64,000 nucleotides of DNA from Riptortus pedestris (GCA_019009955.1 CM032229.1:79487001-79551000), one strand, 5' to 3'; numbered from the stretch's first letter, positions 1-12,647 are shown. The notes: a model not told the origin generated them from the sequence alone. Translations and numbers: made by a program.

Positions 1-450
1 TACAAAAAGAAAATTGTGGCAGCTAGATTGTTAGCTTACAAATTTGTAACTCCATATATTTTTTAATTGACCTCTTTTAGGATCAATGAATGTTTGACAA
101 CCTTTTTCAATATTTGATATTTTATTCAATGTGGAAATATCCTAAAAAAATTAAACAGACGAAACATTTCCTGATACAAATAGTTTTGCTTCTTCCAACA
201 GAGATGATACTGGCAATCCTCAATAACTTCTTTTGCTTCCTAGGTAATGTTTGGGTGGATCTTTTTGGGCACTTTTTACTCATGTTATTCCAGTTGTAAA
301 TTGAATGATTGCAGAAATAGGCTCTGAATTATTGCTCATTCCAGGATTAAGATGCACTCCATATAATGAGACTTATCATAAAGGAACTGGAATGTGACTT
401 TATAAGATACTAGAAAATCATATATCCTAATCCATGTACTTTTTTTTTAG

Positions 451-1652
451 ATGTCACAGGGGTATTTTAATGACACTGAGAAAACGAGTGAAGCAATAGA
501 TAAAGATGGCTGGTTCCATACTGGGGATATTGGCTACTATGATAAAGATTCCCACTTCTACGTTGTTGATAGGATTAAAGATATGATTAAAGTAAAAGGA
601 TTTCAGGTAATTTTAGAAAAAAAACACTTCATAATATAAAAAGTATTTGTTATCTAAGGCTTCACTATCAACAATATTTTTATATTTCCCATCTTACCAT
701 TTCCCGTGTGTCTCTTTTTTCAAAACATCATGGACCATATAATTCCATAACCATGGATAGTAAGTATTCTGTATTCCATGTCAGAATAAAATTACTTTTG
801 CCCGAAAACAGTCCAAAGCCCAATGATGGCAGCTATTTTATGTACATACTCACCATTGTTAAAAATACTCTTTTTCTGTTTCATAAAACCATAAAAAAAT
901 ACTGTTTTTTTTTTGTCTGGATAGTAAACTTTATACTCATAATGAATGGTACCTAGTTTGTTCAGTAAAATACAACATATTAATGGAGCAGTATTAATAA
1001 ATACCATAAATTTCAAATTTCATTTAATTTGGTTCATTTGTTTTGACGTGAAAAAGTAACAAACAAATAGATACTAATTACTATCTAGGCTATTGTTATT
1101 AATTCTGTATATTTTATATTTAAAAAATAATAAAAAAAAAATGTATTAAAAAAAAAAGCAGAGACCTTGCTGCTCCTCGCTTATCTTTTCTTCTACTTGA
1201 TATAAAATCCTGTTAAAGATTAAACTAGGAATTATTAGCAGATCATCCTAATTTTACTAATGATTTTCTTGAACTTATAATTACTATATTTTCCTTTATG
1301 CTTAAATTTCCTATTTGTAATAGAACTTATTGAAGCAGATCATTTTTCTTCATTTGTCCAGGTTGCACCAGCAGAACTTGAATCAGTCCTGAGGAATCAC
1401 CCAGCTATCGAGGATGCTGGAGTGGTTGGGGTTCCACATAATAGAAAAGGAGAATCCCCAATAGCCTTTATAAAAGTCAAACCTAATACAAAGGTATCTG
1501 AGGAGGAATTGAAGGCATTTCTTTCTAAAAAAGTGGCCTCTTTTAAAATTATAGACCAATTCATTTTTATTGACTCGATACCTAAGAATCCATCAGGTAA
1601 AATACTTAGAAAGGAACTTAAAATGTTACTTAATAGTTCAAATTTGTCTTAA
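451..1652 (+). CDS. 4CL/luciferase-like acyl-CoA synthetase, 3' end only (last two exons)
   Basis: Two exons are visible: 451-606 (after a polypyrimidine-AG acceptor, before a GTAATT donor) and 1362-1652 (after a CAG acceptor, ending in TAA). Exon one encodes the adenylation-domain hinge motif [12 protein letters not shown] and the DRIKDMIKVKGFQ segment; exon two encodes VAPAELESVLRNHP and ends with the catalytic-lysine motif PSGKILRKEL. Members of this family activate carboxylic acids with ATP to acyl-AMP and then to acyl-CoA. Both exon lengths (156 and 291 nt) equal those of the last two exons of the complete gene at 29007-43190, so this is a tandem paralogue. The catalytic core lies upstream of the window. 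The C-terminus (SSNLS) is not a peroxisomal SKL-type signal. The substrate cannot be told. Being only a tail, it could be an active gene or a truncated duplicate, but both exons are open and correctly spliced. Confidence 0.9.
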
Positions 1653-1870
1653 TTAACTTTTAATTCCAATGACAAGTTTCCTCCAAAGCAAATTACTCAC
1701 CTCCTCTGAATATAAATGTAACAAATTAATATTATCTTATTATAAGCACTTATAAAATGTGAAGAGAATTTAGTAAAATCAAAACAATTTTCAAGAAACG
1801 TGGTTTTTTGCATAATATGAGAATGCAATTTAAAATGCCCTAGGGAGAACCCTAAATCATTGAGAACAAT

Positions 1871-1876
1871 AATAAA
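1871..1876 (+). terminator. Candidate poly(A) signal of the upstream acyl-CoA synthetase
   Basis: An AATAAA hexamer lies about 220 nt after the stop codon at 1650-1652. No closer canonical AATAAA was noticed. In AT-rich DNA such hexamers are frequent, so this is only a candidate. Confidence 0.35.
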
Positions 1877-1984
1877 TTCAATTAAAGCAGTACTTAATAA
1901 TTTCCTAAAGCAAAATAGGCTCTAAGTACAAGCTTATTAAAGTTTAGGAGAGTAATGTTTAAATAAGCATTATAGAAATGTTCG

Positions 1985-2206
1985 GGGCTCAGGTTAGCCA
2001 TGTGAGTTAAAGTGTTGACCTTAATCTCACATGGTAAACCTAGAGTGGCGAGTTCGACTACTGCCTGGGCGAAGGACATTATAGTGACGGAATTCATTAA
2101 ATAAAATCCTCAGTCCCACCTTGGCTAGAAAAGGGTGGTAACCTGTAGATAACTTGTCCCAATTAGCCTCAGTTGCAAAAAGTGGACGTTAATAAATAAT
2201 TTAAAT
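1985..2206 (+). repeat. tRNA-derived SINE (family 1)
   Basis: A tRNA-like head with a B-box-like GCGAGTTCGACTACTGC (near 2047-2063) is followed by a body containing ATTAAATAAAATCC, AGTCCCACC, GGTAACCTGTAGATAAC, CAATTAGCC and AAAAGTGGACGTTAATAAAT. The same body recurs at 16205-16325, 49060-49260, 60600-60780, 50785-50905 and, on the minus strand, near 40378-40545. The A/B-box-like head and AT-rich tail fit an RNA polymerase III SINE mobilised by a LINE. Confidence 0.75.
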
Positions 2207-2209
2207 TTT

Positions 2210-3760
2210 ATAGACATTTTCACTTAAAATATTCAAACTATTGTATATATTGCTCAGAATGCTGATTTAGTATCATAACAAATACATACATATACTTTCT
2301 CAACCCAACTTCCTTGGGATTAAACGTCACTAGAACGGTTAGCTTATTTACTTCTTAATATAGGTTAAAACCTATATTACTTTTTTAAGGAAGATCAAAT
2401 CGATTTTTCAGGTTTTAAAGATTTGATTCATATCTTTCAAAACAATTGATTTTTTGGTCAGTTTTTGGTTATAAACCCCAGATAAAAATTTGTCGAGACC
2501 ATGTTGCACCTTATTTTACTATGGGGTTACAAAAGACAACAAATCAAAAATAGTTCATCTGTTTTAATTCGTAATCTCTATAAGGAAGTGGTAAACAATA
2601 CAATAAATAAAGCAGCAGTAACTCACAATATATAAACAAATCCAGACTTTTATTGTTTTGTTTTTTCAATTTTGGCTTTAAAAAAATGTTACCTCTTTAT
2701 TATTTAAAATTCAATACTCTGATAAATGTGATCACTTATTTGTACATTTTAGGTGAACTACCTACAGTAGTAAAAGAGAATTAACTTTTTTTTTCTATTT
2801 TTTTTTTTATCTGAAATCCAGTAATTAATATATATCTTATTTGTAAATATACAGGTATGACCTGCCAGGGTTGTTCTGACAGTTCCCCTTCCACTGAACA
2901 CATTTTAAGGGGGGTGTTGTGAGTGAAAAAGGGTGTAAGTTTTGGCATAGGTTACCCAGCAACTGGTAGTATCTGGTGGGTTGTGAGGATAACAGAAATT
3001 AAAAGAATTGGGGATAGGGATAGTGGAAGAGGAGAATGTAAAGCAAAAGAACAAAGAAGGACGTTCTCTCCTTGCTTTTAAATTTTTAATGAAAGACTAA
3101 CATACGATTTACAAGTGCTTAACTATTATTACAGGGGAGTTTGATCCCTATGTTTTCTCAAATAGATTTTTTATGGCTTACACTTACCCCTAAGTAAAAA
3201 GACTTGTAAAACCTATACCAAAATAAATTTTAAGATAAACATGAATGTACTTTACAATATTGAAATTCAAAATGTTTTTCTTTTTTTGCCCTATTTACAT
3301 TTTTTCTAATTTCAATTTTCCAGAACTAATTTATAAGATATGTTGTTTCATGGTAAGTTTTATTTTAATGACTATTAAACTAATAAAATGTCTAACACTC
3401 AGTCTGAAGTTTTTCTCACTTGTTTCCTAAACTAATAAATAATTTACATTATTTTTGAGGTTGTATTTATTTCCTAGAACATGACTTATATATAGTTCAA
3501 TCACCCTCATGTGTTGAAAACTAGAGCAATTGAATTTACTGGAAGAGAATATACTGTGTCTACCTTCATAAAAATATGCAAGATCATTTAGTTATTCTGC
3601 CTCACCCACTTCCTTACTTCTCTAACAATTTTAGACATTTTCCTTCTCAAAGGCACACACTTAAGTTCTTACACACCTTTATTAACCAAACAAATTCAGA
3701 TCATGCTCTGACCAGTGGCTTCCAAAATAATCGAATGCGATTACAAGGTGAAACCAATAG
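2210..3760. other. AT-rich intergenic DNA, no gene recognised
   Basis: No coding exon, RNA gene or complete element was recognised. A short GC-richer piece (2850-3070) looks imported but matches nothing else in the window. Short open frames here lack recognisable motifs. Confidence 0.5.
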
Positions 3761-3764
3761 ATCA

Positions 3765-4454
3765 TGATGAATGTCCATCCATCCTACCTAGGAGATGGCA
3801 GGAAGTCCATCACGCTGGGGCTGTGTTAACTAAGCAGATTTCCCATGTGTGTCACATACTTGCATTTATCTCAAAACTTAAAAGTTCAATGAGAACAATA
3901 TTTGGGATTTAGACATCAAATAAAGTGCTTCATAATATAACAGCTTATTGTTAATATGACAAGAGGAGTGCTGGTTTATTGAAGGTCGAAAACGAAAAAT
4001 GCAAATATTTCGGTTAATAATCAAGATAGTGAAAAAACGTAAAGCGGCTGAATTGTAAACAAACAGGACAACCAGCCTCGTAGCTCTGCATAGATAGACT
4101 GGAAAGACAAATAATTAATGAAATATTTCTGAATATAACATATTAATTTTATTGAAAACAATTTACTAAAGCTAGTGCTGTAATTTGTAATGAATCAGAA
4201 TCAGTTTTATTTCTATCACTCAAATTTTAGAAATCCAAAAACAAAAGAAGGGGGAGTCAACAGAACGTATTTGCATATATCTCACAAACTAAAGGTTCAA
4301 TGAAAACAATATTTGGTATTTAGGCTTCGAATAATGTGGTTTATAATATAACAGAGTATTGTTTATGTGTTTTACTTGATCTTTCTTTTTACATAAAACA
4401 ACTAAATATCGAGTTTAGTAACGATTAAAAAATAATTGCGACTGCTAGAGCGCG

Positions 4455-4500
<46 letters not shown>

Positions 4501-4640
4501 TTGAACCGATCTCATTTTCGTCATCTCCTAGGTAGGATCGATGGACATTTGAAGAAAAATTTCGAAAATTCCGTCATGAGTACGACATCAAAGGTGATTT
4601 CCCCTAAGGGAAATCTGATCAGTAGAAGTGGGGGTTTATT
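3765..4640 (-). repeat. (TA)n palindrome-ended repeat, composite copy
   Basis: Starts with a remnant of the A end (CATCCTACCTAGGAGATG near 3779) that runs directly into the B end (GTCCATCACGC ... TTAACTAAGCAGATTTCCC, 3802-3850). A diverged interior follows, then a (TA)n tract at 4457-4497, then an inverted A end (4498-4625) containing GGTAGGATCGATGGACATTT and the palindromic TTTCCCCTAAGGGAAATC. The layout matches the composite at 52486-53440. Confidence 0.7.
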
Positions 4641-6815
4641 GAGGGATGAAAACAATAAAGTACGAATAACGCTTAATGTTTTAGTTAGGAAAAAATATAT
4701 AAAGCAACCAACTGTTATATAGTATCAATAGTTTAACAAGATTAGTTTCATAATATTTTTCAATCCGATTCATAAGAACAGAGGTATTTTGAATTTTCAA
4801 ATTCCCCCACCTTCTAAACAGCCCTCCCCCTCATATTGTTTTTCCGATTTCAGTCTTTAATGAATAATCTTTTGTGTTAACTAAAATGGTAAAGATCAAA
4901 TAAATATTTTTGAGTCAATGAACGAAATCTTAATTGGTGATGATCACTCAACTGTTTGCATGTATCTTATCTTGAAAAGCTCTGTTGAAAATTATATTTT
5001 CTATTTAAGTTTGGAATAAGACTTTCCGTGGTTAATTCTCTTATTATTAAAGAGCAATGACTCTAACGTTCGAACGAAAAATTCCAAATATATCTTTTAT
5101 TACGAGTCCAATCAAAAAATGAAATAGAACAAAATCTTCGTGGAAATGGATTTTTCTGTACATCTTGTTCTATACAATTCTTCTCTGTTGCAAATATTTA
5201 ACCGAGACATTTGGATTTTCTAGCGTTTAGTCTTCAGTAAGCCCTCACTTATATTTATTTGGTTTTCACTTGGGGCAGCTGTCATTTAACATCTCTTACC
5301 GAGCTTGTATTTCAGTTCTTGTATACATAGGATTCTGGCTATGGGAAAATCAGTGAATAAACTGTGAATTTAAGGTATCAGCAGTACATACGAACCCGTG
5401 GGAAACCTGCGTACTTTATACAGAACCAGTGTGTCGGACATTTAAAGTTTTTGATTAGTTCTTGGAGTGAAAAGATAAATCCACTAAAATGCTTTGTATC
5501 TCTATAAAAATGTTAATAAACTCATTGCCTTGAAAACGTTAATGAGAAGATATTAAATCTATATCTGGCTAATTAGCACCTATACCCTTCTCCCCGTAAA
5601 GTTATAGTGCCGTATACAAACATACTTTTCGCACGTGCTGATAATGTAACTATCCTTTGAGAAAATCCCTCTCGCCGGTTTGGCAGTTTATTAGATAATA
5701 TGGGCATACGCAATAGAAGTGTGGGGTATCCAAAGTCCTGCGCACCATAGCAGATGCTCCATATTATATTACAAACCACACCCTCCATAAACATCGTAAT
5801 ATTTCATTTGTAAAGGACCTAATTCACTTAAGATTCAGAAAATTCTACAGCAGGCTATCCAATTATCCTAATCCAGAAGTCTCTTTCCAGTACCACTCAT
5901 CGGTATTCCCCTCCTCGGCGCCTCAAGAGACAATGGGCCAGCGGTTTCCTATAGAATTGTAAAGTGAAGAGATAACAGTGGCTATTTTCTTATCAAGTGC
6001 CATTCCTCCTTAGCTCTTGACTTCCCTGTCAAGGAGGGAAAGGGCTGCTGCTGCTCTCATTGTGGTGAAGGGGTGTAGATTCTGTCGAGAGTGGTGGAGG
6101 ACGATTGTATTTTACAGATCATATTACCAAATGCACTTAAAATGCAGAATGTAATATTCTTAATAAAATAAAATAATTATAATAAAAAAAGGTTTATCAG
6201 GTAATCTCCAAATCCAACGTAATCTGTACTTGGGTATCACTGTGGGATTATAAGTTTTTATTGAAACCTAAACTTGGATGCGAAACATGGAGTAACCATA
6301 AACCTTTACAAAGTATTATAGGTCTAAGTAAACCTCACATGGTTAGAGGAGGATTTCCAAAGAGTTATAAAAGACCCAAAAGCGGATAGAGACATAAACA
6401 TAGGAAAAGGAAGACCAGGGAGGAGGCAATGCAGGCATGTGAAACAGTAGGAATGTGAAAGCCAAGAGGGGCAAAAAGTATGTATTATATAAATAATAAT
6501 GTTATCCAATAATATGCAAAGAAACTAATTTACATAATATTTGAAAATTGTTTAAAGAAAAAAAGAACCACTAAATTTATCCTACTATATTATGTTAATA
6601 TTTAATGGAAATAAACACATTTCATTTCACTCCTTAACTAACCAAGGTACTTAAATGTGATACAATTAGGATTGTGAACTCCCCAGTTCGCTTAGATCTA
6701 CAATCACGCAAGTCCGTCTAGTGTCACTTTTTTGCTTGGCCTTATTTATTATTTAGTTGAGCCCTCGATCTTCGTCTGCTCGTTCAAATTCTTCCAGAGC
6801 ACTAGACAGTGCTAC
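4640..6815. other. Intergenic DNA with degraded repeat interior, otherwise unexplained
   Basis: 4640-5050 continues with diverged interior sequence of the (TA)n repeat family (ATTTTGAATTTTCAAATTCCCCC, GATTTCAG). 5570-6130 is GC-richer and has a minus-strand open frame of about 70 codons without recognisable motifs. 6330-6480 is purine-rich. No gene was recognised. Confidence 0.4.
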
Positions 6816-6817
6816 CG

Positions 6818-6960
6818 TAATAGCAGATTTCCCTTAAAAGAGAAATCAGCTATAGAGGATCTACTCATTATGCGATTTTCGAAAAATTGCTTTAAATGTC
6901 CATCGATCCTACCTAGGAGATGACGAAATGAGGTTCAAACTCAACAGTTGATCCCCCTTA
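6818..6960 (+). repeat. A end of the (TA)n repeat, solo copy
   Basis: AGCAGATTTCCCTTAAAAG, then ATTATGCGATTTTCGAAAAA, TGTCCATCGATCCTACCTAG and GAGATGACGAAATGAGGT, in the same order as in the other A ends. The (TA)n tract and interior are missing. Confidence 0.8.
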
Positions 6961-7161
6961 CTGGAAATCTGCTAAGAAATCTAAATACAACTCCTGTAAC
7001 AGTATCTGATGGTTATTAGATTACCACTAGCCTGGACATTCCATTGGAAATTCCAAAGTTATGGTCGCTGGAGAAGGTTAAGAGGTTGAATTTAAGCTGA
7101 ATGGATTCTTCAGGGGTCCCAATTATGGCACACCAAATCTCATGATTGTATTAAAATAATT

Positions 7162-7163
<2 letters not shown>

Positions 7164-7221
<58 letters not shown>
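7164..7221. repeat. (TA)n microsatellite
   Basis: Uninterrupted TA dinucleotide run. It abuts a SINE-like sequence on the right rather than a full (TA)n repeat copy. Confidence 0.95.
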
Positions 7222-7223
<2 letters not shown>

Positions 7224-7560
7224 AGGAGGGTTCAGTGGCAAAGCACTGGACTACTGTGCAAGAGTTTTCAAGCTCATACTTCGGTATCGCACTCTTAATT
7301 TTAATTAGCTATGTTGTCACCAAGTACTGGAGGTGTGCTCATATGAGGTCCCCAGACGCCATTCAGCATTGTACAGAAATTAGTACTTAAATACAGAAAT
7401 GTTGGTGGTTATCTTTGGTCTGGATTACTAGTACGGTAGGGATTGGTTTCAGCTGACCTCCGACTAAATCCGTATGGCAGGCTTGACCCTTCATGGGTCC
7501 ATTTAGCCTGGTGTGTGTGTGGTTAGCAATTTGACGGGAGATAGTTCTTTATTTGTAATA
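7222..7560 (+). repeat. SINE-like repeat (family 2)
   Basis: Begins GAGGGTTCAGTGGCAAAGCA with a tRNA-like head and a B-box-like GAGTTTTCAAGCTC. The downstream segment ACCTCCGACTAAATCCGTAT / GGCAGGCTTGACCCTTCATGG recurs in diverged form at 38665-38705 (ACCTCCCACCAAATCAGTAT / GGCAGATCCCTAACCCTTCA). No protein-coding motif is present. Confidence 0.55.
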
Positions 7561-7779
7561 AACACACCCCCAATGTCATTATCAATAAATGATATTAGTC
7601 TTAAATTATCTTACTTCTAATTATTTTTAAACTGAATATCAAAAGATTGTTGACCCGTTATCTTATCACTCCACAAAATAAATCCTCTCTGACTCAATGT
7701 TGAAAAAAATTGGTATTAAATAACATTCTTTAACTGAAAATGAATAAATTTAGTATGCAATTTTGTTTTGTAACTCTGA

Positions 7780-9561
7780 TTACATAGACTTTTTTTTCTC
7801 TTGAATAGATATTTAGTTTTAGTCTGCCCCTTTAGTCAGGCGTACTATTTTGAAGTAAGTACCATTATTTTTTTAATAGTTAAAATTGAAATAGTCGTTT
7901 TCGATACGACTGGTAATAGTGGATGTATTTTGAATTTTCAAATTCCCTCCCGTTCTAACCACCCCCTTCCTCCATTTTCAAGAATATAAAGTTTATTGTT
8001 AAATAAAACGGTGAAATATCAAGTATCGTATAAATCAAATAAACATTTTCGATATAAGAACGTAAAATCTTAATTGGTAACGTCATAAAACAACGTATTT
8101 CCAAGTACATCATACATCAAAATTTCAATGAAAACCATATTTGGTATTTAAGCTTTGAATAAATTTTTTTTGAAATAACAGCTTATTGTGAATATGAGTA
8201 GGAGGACTGGGAATTTACTAAGGACTTAAAACACAAAAATGGAATATCTCGGTTAATATTCAAGATGAGACAAAATAACAACATTTTTAGTACATTACAT
8301 TTCCAATAAGAATGGTTCTAGACGCTGGTGTCGAGGAGTAAAATTTAAAAAAATAAACTGGGCTGTGTAAACTAAGCAGATTTCCTACGTGTGGGCATGG
8401 GGCATTGCTGATCACATCTCATCGCCTATTTTATATTTCTAACTAAAAATCTAAAGAAGTATAAATAGAGGTTTACTGAATGCTGAAAAAAAAAAAAGAA
8501 CGAATTACTCGCATAATATTTGAACTTCGAAAACATTTATATAACATTTAAATTATGCGAATCATAATTACGGAGATATTATGAATTTTTACCCCCCCCC
8601 CTCTAACCCCATCCCTTTTCCTCGTCCGATTTCAGCCATTAAACCAAGTGTTTCATGAAACGAAGAAGCTCTTAAAATCTTAATTGATCTCATCACACAA
8701 GGTATTAAATGTGTTTCCCACAGTAAAAGTTCATTGAAAACAATATTTGGTATTTTACCTTGGAATAAGGAGTTTCATGGTATAACAGCCAATTGTTCAT
8801 ATGAGGAGTGAAATTCTAATAATATCTCAGTTAATATTCAGGATAAAGGAAATAATATTTAATAATTATTATAAAATAATAATACATATTATGTACATTT
8901 CATAGGATATTAAATTTGCTATAAAATTTACTACATAACGAATTTTTGCAATTCCCACCTCTACCCCCCCCCCCCTGGTATGGTATCAACCAACGCCTAC
9001 GTAGGATCCATGGAGAATTGGGGACATTTTTCAAAAATCGAGTCATGAGTACAATCTCTATAGTTGATTTCTCTTAAGGGAAATCTACTAAAATAAGGCG
9101 AGTAGAGCTTAAGATTTACTGTAGTATGAAAATAAAAAAGAACGAAAGACTCACTTAATTTTTGAGTTACGAAAAAATCTATAAAACAATAATCTTAGAC
9201 CATCAATAGTTAAACATGATGGTTCTATAGCATTTTTCGAGTTTCCCATACTCTCAAGCTCCTATATTCTTGGTCCGATTTCAGCCATTTAATGTCCAAT
9301 GAAATGGTTAAATATTGCGTATGATGTAGATAAAAATAAAACATTTTCGAGTTAAGAACGCAAAATCTTAATTGATGACGGCATCACAACGTATTTGCAT
9401 GTATCTTATTTAGCAAAGAACCGGTTGATTACAATATTTGTTATTTAAGCGTTTAAGCGTGACGTTTTATGATGTACTGGCTTATTCTCAAAGTGTGATG
9501 AAAAGTGAGGGTTCACTGAATGCTGAAAATGAAAAAATACAAAAACTTGATTAATATTTAA
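7780..9561. repeat. Diverged, partly tandem copies of the (TA)n repeat family interior
   Basis: Recurring blocks: GAATTTTCAAATTCCC followed by C-runs (7927, 8590, 8955), GATTTCAGCCATT (8630, 9280), AAAATCTTAATTG (8067, 8675, 9361), ACAATATTTGGTATTT (8130, 8735) and GGTTAATATTCAAGAT (8250). One A end lies at 8990-9085, including GATTTCTCTTAAGGGAAATC. The blocks repeat in the same order at least three times, so this is a pile-up of old copies. Confidence 0.65.
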
Positions 9562-10141
9562 CCCTCCGTCGGGCGCACCTCTGGACGAAACAAAATCGGG
9601 CGCACACGGCCTGAGAGGCCGCCCACATATTTTAGCCCCCCACTCCCCATATAATTAATTTTAATTTAAAACGGTGGTAGGACAGAATTTGCTAGGATCT
9701 AAGGAAAGCAAATATGCTATTTAGTACGTAAAATAATAACTTTATTAAAATAGAATGAAGCTTAAACTAAAACAAGTAAAATTGATAAGGCGCATTCGGC
9801 CTGAGAGGCCAGAGTTAGACTAGCACTTATTTTTCAAGATATCGACGAACTTCTTTACAGAATAGCATTAATCTTAGTAAAAGAAACGATTGCAATAGAT
9901 ATATCATGAAAAAAACTCATCTTTGAAATTAAGGAGCAATTGGGCGCAGTCGGCCTCACAAGCCAGCTAGGGACCAGACGGGCTGGATGAAGGATGGCAA
10001 TAGACTATAGTAGGAGATTCTAAGCATGAACACGAATCAGGAAACTACTGGAAATGGCGGCCCACAGGGGAGGCAGGATGAGGCGGGGCATCAAAAAATA
10101 GGTTTTCCTGGCCTCTCAGGCTAGCTGCGCCCGACGAAGGG
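9562..10141. mobile_element. Non-autonomous piggyBac-type (TTAA) element, 580 bp
   Basis: Flanked by TTAA at 9558-9561 and 10142-10145. The ends are inverted: CCCTCCGTCGGGCGCA on the left and, inverted, CCCTTCGTCGGGCGCAG on the right. TTAA duplication with CCCT-type termini is diagnostic of the piggyBac superfamily. No transposase frame is present, so it must move in trans. The interior holds four copies of a motif close to GGCGCA-nn-CGGCCTGAGAGGCC, three direct (9607, 9797, 9951) and one inverted (10108-10121). Confidence 0.85.
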
Positions 10142-10689
10142 TTAAGATCGAGAAACAGTGCATACACAACATTTTTAGAAAATGAAATTTGTAACCAGAT
10201 TGGTTATGTAGGATTTTTTGACCTTACTCATTGTAACGGTGATATTTTGAATTTTCGGTTTTCTCCTCCTCTTCTTGGTCCAACTTCAGTCATTAACAAA
10301 CGTAATATTTAGTCTTGCATTAAACGTTTAAATTCCAAATTTGGTCACGGCCAATCAAAAATTGCGACAGCTGACGCGTGCGCGCGCACACACATACACA
10401 CACCTATAAACCGGATCAATGTGTTTCACGGGTAAAAGGATCATTTAACCAGAAAATGTCAGGAAAAAGTTGTAGGCCCACATAGAGCATTTCAAGGAGA
10501 GTATTTTTCAACTATGAACAGCCTTCCAACGTTGACGCCATCTAAAAGTTGTGGTTTCTAAATGGCATCTCCTTCGTAAAAAGAGACATATTAAAAAAAG
10601 ATCTATCTTTGATTTTTTTTTTTTTCAAAATGAAAAAAATATTTTACAATTTTTAAAATATTTCCATAAATTAAAAAAAAAAAAATACG

Positions 10690-11460
10690 TCCAAATTGTA
10701 AAATTGAGAGAGTATTATGGGATGGTACAAGCTCCATCTAGCATGATGCTTGGCGCTATCCTGGAGGGCCAAAGAAGCCATCTTACAAAACTGTACTAAG
10801 ACTTGTCAGGGCAGGCATTTTTGGAAGCACTGGAAGGTTCAGGGATCAAGAAATAAAGTTAAAATGCAAGAGGTTATTAGAAATGAAGCTAACAGACAAA
10901 TTTCCTGTGACTGAGAATACCCATTAGTACTGTCCACTTAATCCTTAAACGCCTTGGGTACCACACTATGTTTCAATCTAACAGGCGCAGACTCAGAGGA
11001 AGATAAGCAACGCAGACTATCGTTTTGTCGTTAGATCTTTGAAAAAATACAAGATCAAGACTTCATTTTTAGTGTTCCTTTTTACTGATGAATCTACATT
11101 TGTCAGTCAGTGGTGGGGCCTTGAATAGGCACAATTTCCATTATTGGTCAAGAACGAACGAACATATTCCTATAATACCTGGATCACCAGCATCGCTGGT
11201 CAGCGCACGTTTGGTAAGGCGTTTAAGGTCCTAATTTTTGTTGAAGGTCCGCTAAACAGGTGTTTTCTAAAAATGTTTTGAAGGAGGACATGGCTCTTCA
11301 ACATTTAAGAACAATGCAGCTGTAACAAGACGGGTGCCCATCACATTGTTTATTAAGAGCGGTGGCAAAAATGTTAGAGGAAAGGTGGTAGGTCGCAGTT
11401 GTTCCTTGGCATCCTAGATCTCTCTCCAGTGGTTTTTAATCTCTGGGGAAAACTATAAAA
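10690..11460 (+). pseudogene. Decayed Tc1/mariner-superfamily transposase
   Basis: Scattered conserved blocks appear in shifting plus-strand frames: RLGYHTMFQS (~10952), FTDESTF with the first catalytic Asp (~11085-11105), a region like the NVW...G..FVEGPLN block (~11175-11255), and a remnant of the PPRSPDLSPVDFFLWG motif near 11400-11445. Multiple stops and frameshifts interrupt it, so it cannot encode an active enzyme. The inverted repeats were not located. The order and spacing of blocks fit a DDE transposase of about 340 aa. Confidence 0.65.
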
Positions 11461-11584
11461 TTTTTGCCTTATCGTTACCAAACTTTATATATCATCGTTT
11501 TATGTAAAGAGAATGATCAGGTTCGTTTACGGCTGAAATCGGACTAGGAAGACAGGGGGTTCAGAGGAGGAAAATGTTTAAAAT

Positions 11585-12230
11585 TCCGCAGACTACCAGG
11601 CTAAACTAATTACTCAACAAACTCAATACACACAAATTTTCTATACGAGACTTAGTGAGACATATACGACATCGAATCCTAATCCTAAACAAATTGCAAT
11701 CAGAATGGATGGAAATAAAGAACCACTTCCGCAGTATCAAAAGTACAATTAAGAAGTGGTCATCGAGCCATAGTAGTACTAGACGGGAGACAGTTTTTCT
11801 TGCCAGACTCAGGATCGGTCACACTTACCTGACACTAAATGACCCTACATGCAAATACTGTAACAAACACCCTAGGAAAAAACACATACCGACAGGCTGC
11901 ATCCAACGAAAAAACCTTCACATACCCCACGATATGACAGAACTATTAACTGACATCAGCCAATATATTCTACAAACACTAATATATCTAAAACAAATAA
12001 ACATTTACAAATACATATAGTATAAAATAGAATAGGTCTACAGCATACATAAAAAGATTTAAAAGGGATAACTTTTAATATATTCATTTAGACAAAGGAT
12101 ATAAGAAACACTCAGATATTTAAGGAATATTTTCCAAACAATATAAATAAAGTACAACCAAGGTGTACATGAAGGGATAAATATATTATTCTAACTATCC
12201 CTTAACAATTATAGAGCTTGCCAATCACCA
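11585..12230 (+). mobile_element. 3' end of a non-LTR retrotransposon (LINE)
   Basis: The frame 11655-12020 (121 codons) contains LARLRIGHTYLTL followed by a CxxC...H...C cluster (CKYCNKHPRKKHIPTGC). This is the usual C-terminal signature after the RNase H region of Jockey/I-type ORF2 proteins. The reverse transcriptase and endonuclease are absent, as in 5'-truncated insertions. An A-rich trailer follows to about 12230. Confidence 0.75.
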
Positions 12231-12289
12231 TCGATGTAGGGCAAAAGCAAATAAAATAAAAATAATGTTCTATAAATGTTATTTAGACA

Positions 12290-12620
12290 TTACTTCAATA
12301 TTAACTGAGATATTCGCATTTTTTTAGTTTTCAGTCTTCAGTAAATTCCAACTCTTACTCATTTCAAATAAAAAATACTCTTTTAAATAATGAAACACTT
12401 TATTTAAAAGTTGAAATACCAAATATTCTTCTCGTAGAAATTTTAATTTTTAAGATAAGTGCAAATGTGTGGCGTACGTGGGAATCTGCTTAGTTAACAC
12501 AGTTTTTTTTTTTTCTTGAACAACCTGTATATATATTATAATTTTTGAATGGACCTCATTTTCGTCATCTTGTAGAAAGGATCGACGAGTATTTGGGGGT
12601 GTTGTTTGCACAATGAGGCC
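12290..12620 (-). repeat. (TA)n repeat family fragment
   Basis: Contains AACTGAGATATTCGCATTTT and TTTTCAGTCTTCAGTAAA interior blocks, GTACGTGGGAATCTGCTTAG from the B end (~12476), and GGACCTCATTTTCGTCATCT from the inverted A end (~12552). No long TA run remains. Confidence 0.6.
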
Positions 12621-12647
12621 ATCTCTTTAGCCGCGATGCCTTAAAGC

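Noticed and set aside
1985..2070. A genuine tRNA gene
   Set aside because: The head has box-like motifs but cannot be folded into a convincing cloverleaf, and it is followed by the SINE body found in several copies.
4501..4722. Recurrent short frame with [16 protein letters not shown], also near 19366-19460 and 23792-23974
   Set aside because: It is the translation of the non-coding A end of the (TA)n repeat. It occurs in both senses and ends at different places, so no protein is implied.
5573..5794. 73-codon minus-strand frame in a GC-richer patch
   Set aside because: No recognisable motif, domain or splice structure. It is left as unassigned DNA.
7160..7390. Open frame beginning with a long Ile-Tyr repeat
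   Set aside because: It is a translation of the (TA)n microsatellite joined to a SINE-like repeat. Similar Ile-Tyr frames at 25055, 26014, 28543, 32011 and 53241 have the same origin.
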